Of a stretch of DNA of 64,000 bases, positions 48,579-58,225 are shown piece by piece. The DNA comes from Cristatella mucedo (lineage: Eukaryota; Bryozoa; Phylactolaemata; Cristatellidae), in the NCBI GenBank assembly GCA_009760855.2, contig WPIO01000030.1, forward strand, positions 2,473,001-2,537,000, read 5' to 3'. How positions within the stretch are numbered: the stretch's first letter is position 1; each line of letters opens with the position of its first letter. The notes beneath the pieces were generated by a model, which worked only from the letters and a program-made list of their open reading frames with translations, searched no databases and was not told the DNA's origin. The translations under genes and the position numbers were made by a program.

Positions 48579-48716
48579 AATTCATTTATAATTCATTTAT
48601 ATAGCGCCGCAAGAGAACTTAATCTCTATTCAGGCGCTTCACATATGCCTTGGGGCTCGAGCCCACGACCTCAGTCAGGGCGAGCACCTTAACCGCTAGA
48701 CCAAACCAGCTCGGCA
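48579..48716 (-). mobile_element. SINE-1 (full-length), inserted in LINE A copy A17
   Basis: The best SINE-1 copy. Minus strand: TGGTTTGGTCTAGCGGTTAA (A-box TGGTCTAGCGG), GAGGTCGTGGGCTCGAGCCC (B-box variant), then GAAGCGCCTGAATAGAGATT / AAGTTCTCTTGCGGCGCTAT (LINE A-type stem-loop, stem GCGCC / GGCGC), and the tail ATAAATGAATTATAAATGAA. LINE A sequence lies on both sides (48578 and 48717), so the SINE came later. Confidence 0.9.
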
Positions 48717-48800
48717 TCATTAGGTAATGAGCTAATCTGGGAGTGGTTGAGGAGATGGTTGATCGTCGATATCAGCATTTTTGGATTGTGCACCTGTGAT
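48717..48800 (-). mobile_element. LINE family A copy A17, 5' continuation
   Basis: It matches 37190-37275 of A12 (GCTAATCTGGGAG.GGTTGA.GAGATGGTT.ATCG and CAGCATTTTTGGATTGTGCA). A small fragment at 48801-48862 then belongs to a LINE A C-terminal region (TTTCTTTTTAAATG..AGTCAGGAGAT), an additional nested relic. Confidence 0.75.
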
Positions 48801-48867
48801 TCTAGTTTCTTTTTAAATGATGACCAGTCAGGAGATATCGTGACGAAATTCGGGATTTTCAGACTTA

Positions 48868-49225
48868 AGCAGCTTAGCCAAAAGACTTCATTTCACAAAA
48901 CAAAGAGAAAGTGGGGAGCATAGCAGAGTCAGGAGAGCAGTTGAGGTAGTGAATAACATGAAAGTAGCAGCTCAGGACTGCTGGAAAGGATGTGTAACAG
49001 TCGGCAGCAGGAGAGTAGTTTTCGTTGCCTAAGAATTTAGGAAGCAAATTTCCCAGTCTAGGACCAGCAGAGCAAAAGCTTCTGTCGCCAACCTTAAGCA
49101 GAGGAATGGAATAGCTAATGTTTTGCCCGTGTTTGGACCTGAGAGCACGAGGAGGCTGAAACTGGCGAAGCAGTTCAGCTAACTATGGAGGAGCAAAGCC
49201 GCGGTAAGCCTGTGGTAGACGACTT
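48868..49225 (-). mobile_element. LINE family B 3' fragment (B9), best C-terminus
   Basis: On the minus strand the frame reads PP.LAELLRQFQPPRALRSK (about 49195-49135), VGDRSFCSAGPRLGNLLPKF (about 49092-49035) and ends 'CEMKSFG' near 48890. This is the classical C-terminal sequence of CR1/L2-type LINE proteins and the reason the other B fragments can be recognised. The 5' part is missing. Confidence 0.75.
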
Positions 49226-49860
49226 CTTGCTGGTGGCTCTGGCGATGCCAACGCTTGCACAAAACTGGCCATCCCATGGAGAGTGGTGGCCCGATGACTC
49301 TGTGTCAGTCTAAGCTAGCCTTGGCAAGAGCTCTCAGGAGCTTGTAGGCAGGCTAGGCAGCCATGCCCACTTGCTCGCGAGCAGATGAGAGCCCTGTATG
49401 ACACCATTATCACAGTGCCTCGGTCTTTTGAGACTTCGTGCACGGTCATCGGCGCAATGTTTGCTGCTGCCGCCTGCACTTCTAGCAAGGATGGGCTCTT
49501 CCGAGTGATTGCCCTGCATCGTGGCTGGAAGCAGCTGTTGCAGCCACTCTGTTGTGGCCTGGGAGCCGGTGTGCACTGAGCGTAGCCCGGAAGCTGAAAC
49601 GGCTTGGGGCAAATACAGGGAGAGGGTGCCTGAGCCAACATCGACGATCATCACGTGCCGTTGGTTGACGTGGGGGTGCCTGCGCTCGGTGGCTATCTGT
49701 GCACGTTTGTGCTATCGGATCCCTTTACGTTCGTGAAAGCTCGTGCTGGTAGCTCGTGTGCGTCGGCGAGAGCTTGCCTCATGCACGTGTGCGCTCGAAA
49801 GTGGTGCCTGCGTGTGCTCACGATATTACCCATTTCTTAGCCTACACAGACAAGCTCTAA
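49226..49860. other. GC-rich stretch of unknown origin
   Basis: Clearly richer in G and C than the rest of the window, with several overlapping open frames on both strands (75 to 108 codons) and CpG-containing words. No protein motif is recognised and no frame spans it. It could be an exon-dense or promoter-like CpG-rich patch, a decayed gene, or a foreign insert. Confidence 0.4.
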
Positions 49861-50227
49861 CAATGCAGTGAATCAGTGAATTGGCAGAAGCAGGTTGCCA
49901 GCGATGCACTTGGGTGCCATTAGATTTTGCTTCTGTCGCAATCGGGCACTTGCAATAGCAGCCTTATGTGTCAGAAGCTCGATTTTAGCAGTTAAGACCG
50001 GCTAGACATATCCTTTCCTCGTCGGCAGTATGTACTCAGTGATGGCTGCGATATCTCATTTGTGTGCAGTCGTCCAAGACTCTGGCTGCCCCATATCTGA
50101 CATTCCTTTCTGATTGCCCAGCTACGTTGGCACACACACACGAGCGTGCACGCAAACACGTTCACACTCATCGGTAAATGGTCGTACACTCATGCACACG
50201 TTGGCATCTGAACATATACAGCCCTGG
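49861..50227. other. Unassigned DNA
   Basis: Continues more GC-rich than average to about 50215. Contains a CACACACACACGAGCG run near 50132. No gene seen. Confidence 0.4.
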
Positions 50228-50382
50228 TTTGGCCCAAGGGTTTAGATACTAGCCTTTGATGACCGAGGTCAAGGCACTTACCTTTGACGACGAAGTCGTT
50301 GGATCGACCCCTGCGGCGTATATGAAGCACATGGGTTGATTCAGTTCTCTTAAAGCGCTATACAGATACATTATGTTATATT
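50228..50382 (+). mobile_element. SINE-1-related, decayed
   Basis: A-box-like TTTGGCCCAAGGGTTTAGA (50228-50246), B-box-like GTCGTTGGATCGACCCC (50297-50313), then ATATGAAGCACATGGGTTGATTCAGTTCTCTTAAAGCGCTATA, the SINE-1/LINE A 3' stem-loop in decayed form (50319-50361). Confidence 0.65.
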
Positions 50383-50704
50383 TACTATCTCTTTAAATTT
50401 TTGTAACTGTCGCTTACAGATAATAAGGTCAGAGGCTAATTAAATTTATCGCAGCACAACTGAGGCAGGCATTACATAATGGTCATTTTGAACCCCCAAT
50501 GTGACACCATTGCCGAAGAAGGCCACTGTGATGAGGTAAACACACTTAATACTGACTAGGTACGTACGTCACACATTAATCTCATTACAGAATTAATTAT
50601 GAAGCAGCCCATTGGCCTAGGCCTATCAAGGTTAATGAATAATTGGCATTTAGTTTACTGCCTGCAGCCATGCTCGTAATTCGTTATTTCAGTGAGTGAT
50701 AGTA
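50383..50704. other. Unassigned DNA
   Basis: Nothing recognised. Confidence 0.35.
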
Positions 50705-50822
50705 CTAAGCAAATACTAGATGATCTAACAGCCTCCTGTGTATAGCAACAGAAGTACGACTGTCCCTACCTCTTGCAGCATCAATGAAGAACGCCCACTG
50801 CAGGATACAAATCAATGACCTC
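50705..50822 (-). mobile_element. SINE-2 fragment (3' part)
   Basis: It matches 7385-7490 of the SINE-2 in LINE B: AACAGCCTCCTGTG.., GCAACAGAAG, CTCTTGCAGCATC, GAACGCCCAC. The tRNA head is missing; LINE A copy A18 begins at the break. Confidence 0.65.
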
Positions 50823-52714
50823 TTGCCCTGCGATGACAACCTTCCCACTAGAATGCTGTTCCTCGGTTCCTGGCTGCACCTCAATGTCTGCATTTAAACA
50901 GGTCACTAGTGATGTAGTCCTAAAGCTCGTATCTCAATCAAAAAAGACAACAAGTCCTTTGGACCCTATCCCCACTGTCCTGCTCCTACCTTGCATTGAT
51001 CTGCTGCTGCCATGCATAACTAACATAATTAATATGTCATTAGCCTCAGGTCATGTCCCAGCACCTTTCAAAAAAGCTGTAGTCAGGCCACTTCTCAAGA
51101 AAGCTACACATGACCAAGAGAACTTAAGCAACTACCGCCCAGTTTCCCTTCTACCATTCCGATCAAAGACACTCGAACGGGTCGTGGCGGACCAGCTGAA
51201 CTCGTATATCGAAACCTCACACCTTGCTAGTAAGTTCCAGTCTGGCTTTAGAGCTAATCACTCCACAGAGTCAGCATTGCTTCGGGTACACAACGACCTA
51301 CATAGGAATGCAGACATGGGTAGAGTGTCTCTGCTTGTTTTGCTTGATCTTTCGGCAGCTTTTGGTACCTTCGATCACAAAGTTCTTCCAGAGCGCCTCT
51401 CATCTCGCCTGGGCATCACTGGCACTGCTCTGCAGTGGTTCAAGTCCTATCTCAGTGGGAGACTCCAGAGTATTGACGTGAATGGACAAAGATCATCTGA
51501 AGTACCACTGAAATATGGAGTACCTCAGGGCTCAGTGCTAGGTCCGGTTCTTTTTACGGTTTATACTCTCCCTCTTGCTGATGTGATTGCCAAGCACAAT
51601 CAAGGCTTTCACTTCTATGTGGACGACACTCAGTTGTACCTTTGCTTTGATCCCTCCCAGCCTTCGACCACCTCCAATTCTCTAAACTCACTAGCTGCAT
51701 GCATTGATGACATCCACACATGGATGGCAGCAAATTTTTTAAAACTTAACGATGATAAAACTAACTTGCTAGTTATGGGCAAACCCAGTGTGATCCAGAG
51801 ATTGGAAAGGCTGACTCTCAAAATTGGCTCTGCCAGCATATCTCCAGTTGAATCAGCTCGCAATCTAGGTGTCATATTCCAAAGCGACTTCTCGTTAGAC
51901 GACCATATCAGCTCCACAGTCAAATCCGCCTATTTTCAGCTTCATAACATTGCTAAAATTCGGGCTTGTTTAGATAATGATACCACGTCCAAGTTGGTCC
52001 ATGCATTCGTGACATCCCGTCTCGACTTCTGCAACTAACTGCTTACTGGCCTACCAGCATGTGCGATCAGGCGATTGCAGCTGGTGCAAAACTCTGCAGC
52101 TCGGCTTGTCTGTCGTGAGCCTCGCAGTTGCCACATTACTCCACTTCTCGCCGACCTGCACTGGCTACCAGTTAAGCAACGGATTGACTTCAAGGTTTTG
52201 TCGCTCACTTTTAGGTAACTTCATTCTATGGCTCCAACCTATCTGTCAGATATACTACCCCATCAGGCCAAGCATCGTACCACCAGCTTTTCGGAATCCA
52301 ACAGTCTAGAAATACCTTGTACAAACCTTAAATCCTTTGGAGACCGTGCATTTAGTTCATATGCTCCCAATGCCTGGAACTCCCTCCCGAACTGCGTCAG
52401 AACATTCCCTGACCTGACCACATTTAAAAGGAACCTAAAAACACACCTATTTAGGACAGCATTTAGTGGGTCCCTGTGATTCGCCCTTCATGTGCTTATG
52501 CGTGCTGACACTGTGCATGCTGCCACTAACCACATTTGCATGCTGACCCTGTGCATGACACCCCTAACCATATTATTCATTTCGTTTGTTTTTCAAGCAT
52601 TATTTTACTTACCATTCAATTGCATTTCACTTTACAGCGAATGTAAAGTGCCTAGAAAGAGATTAAGTTCTCTGAGGGCGCTTTATCAAGTGAATTATTA
52701 TTATTATTATTATT
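50823..52714 (+). mobile_element. LINE family A copy A18, nearly intact RT
   Basis: The best-preserved element in the window. One frame is open from 50815 to a TAA at 52036-52038 (407 codons). RT blocks by residue: SKKTTSPLDPIPTVLL (42-57), ENLSNYRPVSLLPF (102-115), [16 protein letters not shown] (173-188; motif A, catalytic Asp 178, with the later FDT changed to FGT), YGVPQGSVLGPVLF (234-247; motif B) and FHFYVDDTQLYLCF (265-278; motif C with the YVDD box intact). The TAA replaces a Ser codon present in sister copies. A second stop (AGG TAA CTT near 52215) follows, then the C-terminus reads on to KRNLKTHLFRTAFSGSL near 52478. UTR, stem-loop (52644-52690) and (ATT)n tail (52696-52714) are complete. 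There is no endonuclease; 5' truncated. Incapable of autonomous movement but recent. Confidence 0.93.
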
Positions 52715-53199
52715 GACTAAGGTTGTGAAAAGCAACCACCTTATGTAGTGGGTAATCAAGTCTCAGCTGACGTGTTACCACCGTAAATTAAATATAAAAA
52801 TCTCCGGGCGCGATATGAGCCATAGTGACTAAGCATTCCTGACTTACGAGCAGCAATATACCTCTCCTATTTGATGGCAGGAGTGTAATTTTCCTTTTTT
52901 GGTTTTATGTGGTCACCTGATATTACGATCACAAATTTCGCTTTCCTAAATAGGCGATCTGTTTGCCACTGGCCCAGCCTATTGTTTAATATAAGTATTA
53001 TTCAGCTGACTCATTAAACTGATTGTATGGCAGCTTAAGAACCTCAGCTAATTCGACATCAATTGGCCTAGAAAGAAATGTTTCTTCGCTTAGTGAACCA
53101 CACCCGAAGCATGCTGCTTAAATGGTAGCCAACAGTTGTACGCCGTATACTAGAAATCCTCATCGATAACAATCCGATCCCACAAAAGAAAGCAGCCCC
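52715..53199. other. Unassigned DNA
   Basis: No feature recognised between two LINE A copies. Confidence 0.4.
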
Positions 53200-55008
53200 A
53201 AGTCACTAGTGATCTAGTCCCAAAGTTCAAATCCCAATCAAAGAAGACAACAAGTCCTTTGGACCCTATTCCCACTGTCCTGCTCCTACGTTGCATTGAT
53301 CTGCAGCTGCCATGCATAACTAACATAATTTATTTGTCACTAGCCTCTGGTCATGTTCCAGCACCTTTCAAAAAGGCTATAGTCAGGCTACTTCTCAAGA
53401 AAGCGAAACTAGACAAAGAGAACTTGAGCAACTACCGCCCAGTCTCCCTTATACCGTTCCTATCAAAGACACTGGAACCGGTCGTGGCGGACCAGCTGAA
53501 CTCATTATTGAAACTTCAAACCTTGTTAGTAAAGTCCACTCAGGTTTAGAGATGATCACTCCACAGAGTAAGTATTGCTTAGGGTATACAACGACCTACT
53601 TAGGAATGCAGACATGGGTAGAGAGTTTCTGCTTGTTGAGCTCGATCTTTCGGCAGCTTTTGATACTATCGATCACAAAGTTCTTCTAGAGCGCCTCTCA
53701 TCTCGCTTGGGCATCACTGGCACTGCTCTGCGATGGTTCGGGTCATATCTCAGTGGCAGACTCCAGATCATTGACGTGGATGGACAAAGATCAGCCGAGG
53801 TATCTCTGAATTATGGGGTACCTCAGGGCTCCGTGCTAGGTCTGGTTCTTTTCACGGGTTATACTCTCCCTCTTGCTGATGTGATTGCAAAGCACAATAT
53901 AGGCTTTCACTTCCATGTGGATTACACTCAGTTGTACCTTTGCTTTGATCCCTCCCAGCCTTCGAGCACCTCGAATTCTCTCAACTCGATGCATGTATTG
54001 ATGACATCCGTACATTGATGGCAGCGAATTTTCTAAAACTAAATGATGATGAAACTCACTTACTAGTTATGGGCAAAACCAGTGTGGTTCAGATATTGGA
54101 AAGGCTGACGCTCAATATTGGCTCTGCCAGCTTGTCTCCTGTTGCATAAGCTCGAAATCTAGGTGTCATGTTCCAAAGTGACCTCTCGTTAGACGACCAC
54201 ATCAGCTCCAGAGTCAAATCTGCCTACTTTTACTTACATAACATTTCTAAAAGGCGGGCTCTTTTAGAAAAGGATACCACGTCCAAGTTGGCCCATGCAT
54301 TTGTGACATCCCGTCTCGACTTCTGAAACTCACTGCTTACTGGCCTGCCGCCATATGCGATCAGGTGATTGCAGCTGTCGCAAAACTCTGCAGCTAGGCT
54401 TGTATGTCGTCAGCTTCGAAGTTGCCACATCACACAACTTCGCGCCGACCTGCACTTGCTACCAGGCATGGAACGGATTGACTTCAAGGTTTTGTTGCTC
54501 ACTTTTATGTCACTTCATTGATTGGCTCCAGCCTATATGTCAAACTACTCCCCCACCAGGCCAAGCATTGTACCACCTGCTTTTCGGAATCCAACTGTCA
54601 ACCAATACCTCGTACAAACCTCAAATCTTTTATAGACCATGCATTTAGTTCGTATGCTCCCAATCCTCGAACTCACTCCCGACTTGCATTAGAACATCCC
54701 CTGACTTGACCGTATTTAAAAAGAACTTAAAAACACCTATTTAGGACAGCATTCAGTGGGTCTCTTTGATTCGTCCTTGATGTGCTTATAGGCGCTGACA
54801 CTGTGCATGCTGCCACTAACCACACTTGCATGCTGACCCCTGAGCATGTCACCCCTAACCATGTTATTCACTTTATTTATCAAACCATGATATTACTCAC
54901 CATTCAATCACGTTTCCCTTTGCATCAAGTGTAAAGCACCGAGAAAGAGATTGAGTTCTCTGAGGGTGCTTTATCAAGTGCATTAATATTATTATTATTA
55001 TTATTATT
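53200..55008 (+). mobile_element. LINE family A copy A19 (sister of A17)
   Basis: It starts at 'VTSDLVPKFKSQSKKTTSPL' (53203) and continues with ENLSNYRPVSLIPFLSKTLE (53418-53477), a frameshift, then [20 protein letters not shown] (53631-53690; motif A), GITGTALRWFGSYLSGRLQI, YGVPQGSVLGLVLF (motif B) and HFHVDYTQLYLCF (motif C with D changed to Y). SNSLNSMHVLMTSVH shows the same frame-shifting deletion as A17. The C-terminus, UTR, stem-loop (about 54930-54980) and (ATT)n tail (54984-55008) are present, with stops. Confidence 0.9.
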
Positions 55009-55268
55009 CAAAACGCATCTATCGATTAGTGCATTTAGTGGGTCTCCATGATTCGTCCGTGACATGCTTATTTGTGCTGACACTTTGCATACTGCCACTA
55101 ACCCTATTTGCATGTTGATCCTGTGCATGTCACCCCTAACCATTTTATGCTTGTTGACATTTAGCATTCTATCACTAACCATTCGATCATGTTTCTTATG
55201 CAGCCAACAGAAAATGCCTAGAAAAGATTGAGTTCTCTTAGGGCAATAAATCACATTCATTTTTTTAT
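55009..55268 (+). mobile_element. LINE family A copy A20, 3' end at the A19 tail
   Basis: It starts directly after the ATT tail of A19 with AAAACGCATCTATC.. (the 'LKTHLF' point), then UTR (GCATGTTGATCCTGTGCATG-type) and a decayed stem-loop with GAAAAGATTGAGTTCTCTTAGGG, then an ATT-like tail. Confidence 0.85.
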
Positions 55269-55436
55269 TATTACTGTTATTATGCTGGCTTAGCCAAGAA
55301 GCCACCTCACCCCAAGTAGGTAGCTGCAAGCTAACAACTAATCGTACATTGGTAGCACCCTGGGCTACTATTGGACATTGGCTCTCTTAGCTGCCCCCCC
55401 CCAATATAAGCAGATAGCAGCAGCCCAAGGCGATAT
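55269..55436. other. Short unassigned stretch
   Basis: Nothing recognised; contains a run of nine C near 55395. Confidence 0.35.
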
Positions 55437-55583
55437 CGGCTATATAGCTGCTGCTGCTGCCTCTGCCGCTGCTGCTGCTGCTTCTGCTGCTGTTGCTACT
55501 GGTACGTCTGCTACCACTGCTGCTGCTGATGTTGCCACAGCTGGTGCTGCTGGTTGCGCTTTTGCTGCAGGCTGCGCTGCCAA
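55437..55583. repeat. Imperfect (GCT)n / (CTG)n trinucleotide tract
   Basis: About 145 bp dominated by GCT/CTG triplets with GTT, GAT and CCT interruptions. In one plus frame it would encode an alanine-rich peptide, and in the minus frames serine or alanine runs. The open frames across it (for example 55378-55860) follow from the absence of stop triplets in this repeat and have no other gene signals. Confidence 0.8.
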
Positions 55584-56011
55584 AGTAAAACGATCGGTCA
55601 CATTGGCCAGTGATGGCCACCAAAGCAGTGACCGGCAGCAATGGAGCAGCAGCAGGTTACAACTTACTAGTGAAGCACCTCCGATGGCAGCCAGTAGACT
55701 AAGGCATACGTGGCAGAGGAAGCTTGTTATCAGCAGTGCCACAATCTACACTTACATCGTTGTTTACAGAAGGTATTTACTCTGGTCATGTGACCAGAAT
55801 AGAAAGCATGCAATAAAACCGTGCTATCATGAAATAAGAATGCTGACCTGTGTTGGATAATAAAATGTTGCTCCAAATAGGTTGATAGGAGTAATAGCCA
55901 GCTCATTATTTATCAGGCAACTTCAAGGCTACAGATAATCTAGGTATGTCATTAAGGTCTCGTAGAGCAACCGGTCGCTTCTATTTTATGCTACCTAGCA
56001 AATACACACAT

Positions 56012-56012
<1 letters not shown>
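55584..56012. other. Unassigned DNA
   Basis: 55674-55720 shares AGCACCT(C/A)C(G/A)ATGGCAGCCAG with 46374-46400. No gene recognised. Confidence 0.35.
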
Positions 56013-56056
<44 letters not shown>

Positions 56057-56061
56057 ACACA
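56013..56061. repeat. (CA)n microsatellite
   Basis: CA dinucleotide run with one TC interruption near 56050. Confidence 0.95.
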
Positions 56062-56085
56062 CTGTACATATGTACATGTGTATTT

Positions 56086-56758
56086 ATAATAATAATAATA
56101 ATAACGCACTTGATAAAGCACCCTCAGAGAACATAATCTCTTTCTAGGCACTTTACATTTGCAGCAAAGGAGACATGATCAGATGGTTAGTGGTAGCGTG
56201 CTCGATAAACAACAAGAATAACTTGGTTGGGGTGAAATGCTCAGGGTCAGCATGCAAGTGTGGTTAGTGGCAGCATGCATAATGTCAGTATGCATAAGCA
56301 TATAAAGGACGAATCACAGGAATCCATTAATGCTGTGGTAAATAGGTGCTTTTTTATATTCCTTTTAAGTGTGATCAAGTCGGGGGATGTCGTGACAAAA
56401 GTCTGGAGTGAGTTCCAGGCTTTGGGAGTATACGAACTAAAGGCACGGTCTCAAAAGAAAAGGATTTGAGGTTTGTACCAGGTATAGGTAAACAGTTAGA
56501 TTCCGAAAAGAGGGTGGTACGATGCGTAGCCTGGAGCGGCAGTAGATCTGATAGGTAGGGGTGGAGCCAAAGAATTATGGGACCTAAACATGTGAGTGAC
56601 AAAATCTTGAAGTCAATCTATTACTGGACTGGTAGCCATTGCAGGTCGGCGAGAAGTGGTACGATGTGACAACTGTGATGCTCACGACCGACAAGCCTAG
56701 CTGCAGAGTTTGGCACCAGCTGCAAGTGCCTCATTGCACATGCTGGTAGGCCAGCAAG
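56086..56758 (-). mobile_element. LINE family A copy A21
   Basis: The (ATA)n tail is at 56086-56104 and the stem-loop at 56106-56155. UTR and C-terminal blocks in minus frames: YLSDLLPLQATHRTTLFSES (about 56549-56490), LPKPGTHSRL-type shifted reading, and 'HHTTSRRPAMATSPVI'. It ends at a (TA)n repeat at 56760, near the 'GLPACAMRHLQLVPNSAA' point. Confidence 0.85.
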
Positions 56759-56782
56759 CTATATATATATATATATATATAT
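56759..56782. repeat. (TA)n microsatellite at truncated 5' end of A21
   Basis: TA repeat of about 24 bp directly at the break of LINE A copy A21. Confidence 0.95.
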
Positions 56783-56885
56783 TACTTGTTCCTGACCCGG
56801 TAGTAGTGGGTAGCACCCACGACCCTGGGCAGGGCTCCACCGGCTAACGTCCCAATACACATTCGTATTTTAATAAGCCAGTTCC

Positions 56886-56888
<3 letters not shown>

Positions 56889-56963
<75 letters not shown>

Positions 56964-57075
56964 GAGAGTTTGTGTGTGTGTGTGTGTGTGTTTGTGTGTT
57001 TGTGTGTGAGTGTGTGTGTGTGTAAGTGTGTGTGTGTGTAAGTGTGTGTGTGTGTGTTTGTGTGTAAGTGTGTGT
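56889..57075. repeat. Compound microsatellite (TA)n(GA)n(GT)n
   Basis: TA 56889-56921, GA 56922-56968 and GT with TT/AA interruptions 56969-57075. The long frames across it on the minus strand are low-complexity artefacts. Confidence 0.97.
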
Positions 57076-57116
57076 ATACATGTATAAAATCTATGATGGT
57101 GTTGTTTGGGTAGCAC

Positions 57117-57370
57117 TTGACTAATTTACGTCTGATCTATGGCAAACTAATGTTCAGCTGTGAAGGGGCACTAATTTATCGTGTTAAATTTTTCAGAATT
57201 AAGTTATCTATCAATCTTGTATTATTTAACAGACCCTATTTCGAGGCTAAACGTTTATGGCCGCCAAGAAAGAAATTCTGCTTGGCTATTTTCACTAATA
57301 CCAAGCCAGTGAATCCGACTAGAGTTCTCCTCGCCAAGTTCATTAGAGGGCTGGTTTAATCTGTGGTGTG
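57117..57370 (+). repeat. Unclassified dispersed repeat C, copy 1
   Basis: It aligns by eye with 57960-58225 in the same orientation, with shared blocks GGCAA.CT.A, AGGGGCA.TA.T, TTTCAGAAT and CCAAGCCAGTGAATCC. Roughly two thirds of positions agree in the best blocks. No coding motif; nature unknown. Confidence 0.5.
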
Positions 57371-57667
57371 ACGTAGCCGGCTAATTGATGACAACTGAAA
57401 ATCCCCAGTTTCTATTATCAAGGAACGAGGACCTGATCAACTGCAGATTCAACGCGACCTTGCCTATTCCGCATCTGTTAGGGATGAAATATTGTAAGAT
57501 ATGTTACAGTGAGTGTATCACAATCGCCAACAACCTTGTAGATCTGAATCCCTTAGTACTGTCATAACTTTTCAAAAGTGACCTTTAGATGAGGCTCTAC
57601 CTTTAACTGATGCTTTGTTATCTCTCCCCAAGGCCGAGGTCGTAAATGACGTGGCTATACAGATTTA
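57371..57667. other. Unassigned DNA
   Basis: A 60-codon frame at 57385-57567 has no motif. Confidence 0.35.
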
Positions 57668-57955
57668 ATACTATTAAAAATAACAATAATATCTTTGTGG
57701 AGTAGCACCCTCAGATTACTAATCTCTGTCTATGCACTTTACATGTGCTTAAAGCAACCATGATGAAATTTTTAGTGGTAACATCCACAATTTCAACAAG
57801 CCAAACATGATTAGGCTGACATGCACTGTATCAACATGTAAATATGGTTTGTGGCAAAATGCACAGTGCCAGCTCACATTAGCACACAGAGAAAAAATCA
57901 GGGAGACTCGACAAATGCTATCAAAATTGGTCTGTTTTAGTGAATTAGGTGTGTA
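57668..57955 (-). mobile_element. LINE family A relic A22 (3' end)
   Basis: ATT-like tail (57675-57695), decayed stem-loop (GCACCCTCAGA..TAATCTCTGTCTATGCACTTTACAT, in pieces 57706-57745), then UTR phrases ACATGCACTGTATCAACATG and GCACACAGAG..AAATCAGGGAGAC. Old copy. Confidence 0.7.
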
Positions 57956-57959
57956 TCCA

Positions 57960-58225
57960 TTAGCTAGTGAGAGTGTGACTTGTTTACTGGTGATAGATGG
58001 CAATCTCACACTTGCCAGTGGAGGGGCATTACTGTGTCGTTTAAAATATTTTAGAATCAGTTTCCAGCCATCGCCTACCAATGAGCTGACTCTTTTTTCA
58101 GGCTAACAGCAGACGACTGCAAAAAAATAAAAGAGCTGTCCTCACTGTTTTGCCATGGTTCCAAGCCAGTGAATTCCACTGGTCTTTATCTTCAAGGTCA
58201 TCAGAGGCGACTGATGTGTATGTTA
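57960..58225 (+). repeat. Unclassified dispersed repeat C, copy 2
   Basis: The partner of 57117-57370; it begins right after the LINE A relic A22. Confidence 0.5.

Noticed and set aside
55378-55860. 160-codon alanine-rich frame
   Set aside because: It exists because the GCT/CTG tract lacks stop triplets; no start context, splice sites or homology.
56782-57116. Minus-strand frames rich in Thr-His and Ser-Leu
   Set aside because: They are readings of the compound TA/GA/GT microsatellite.
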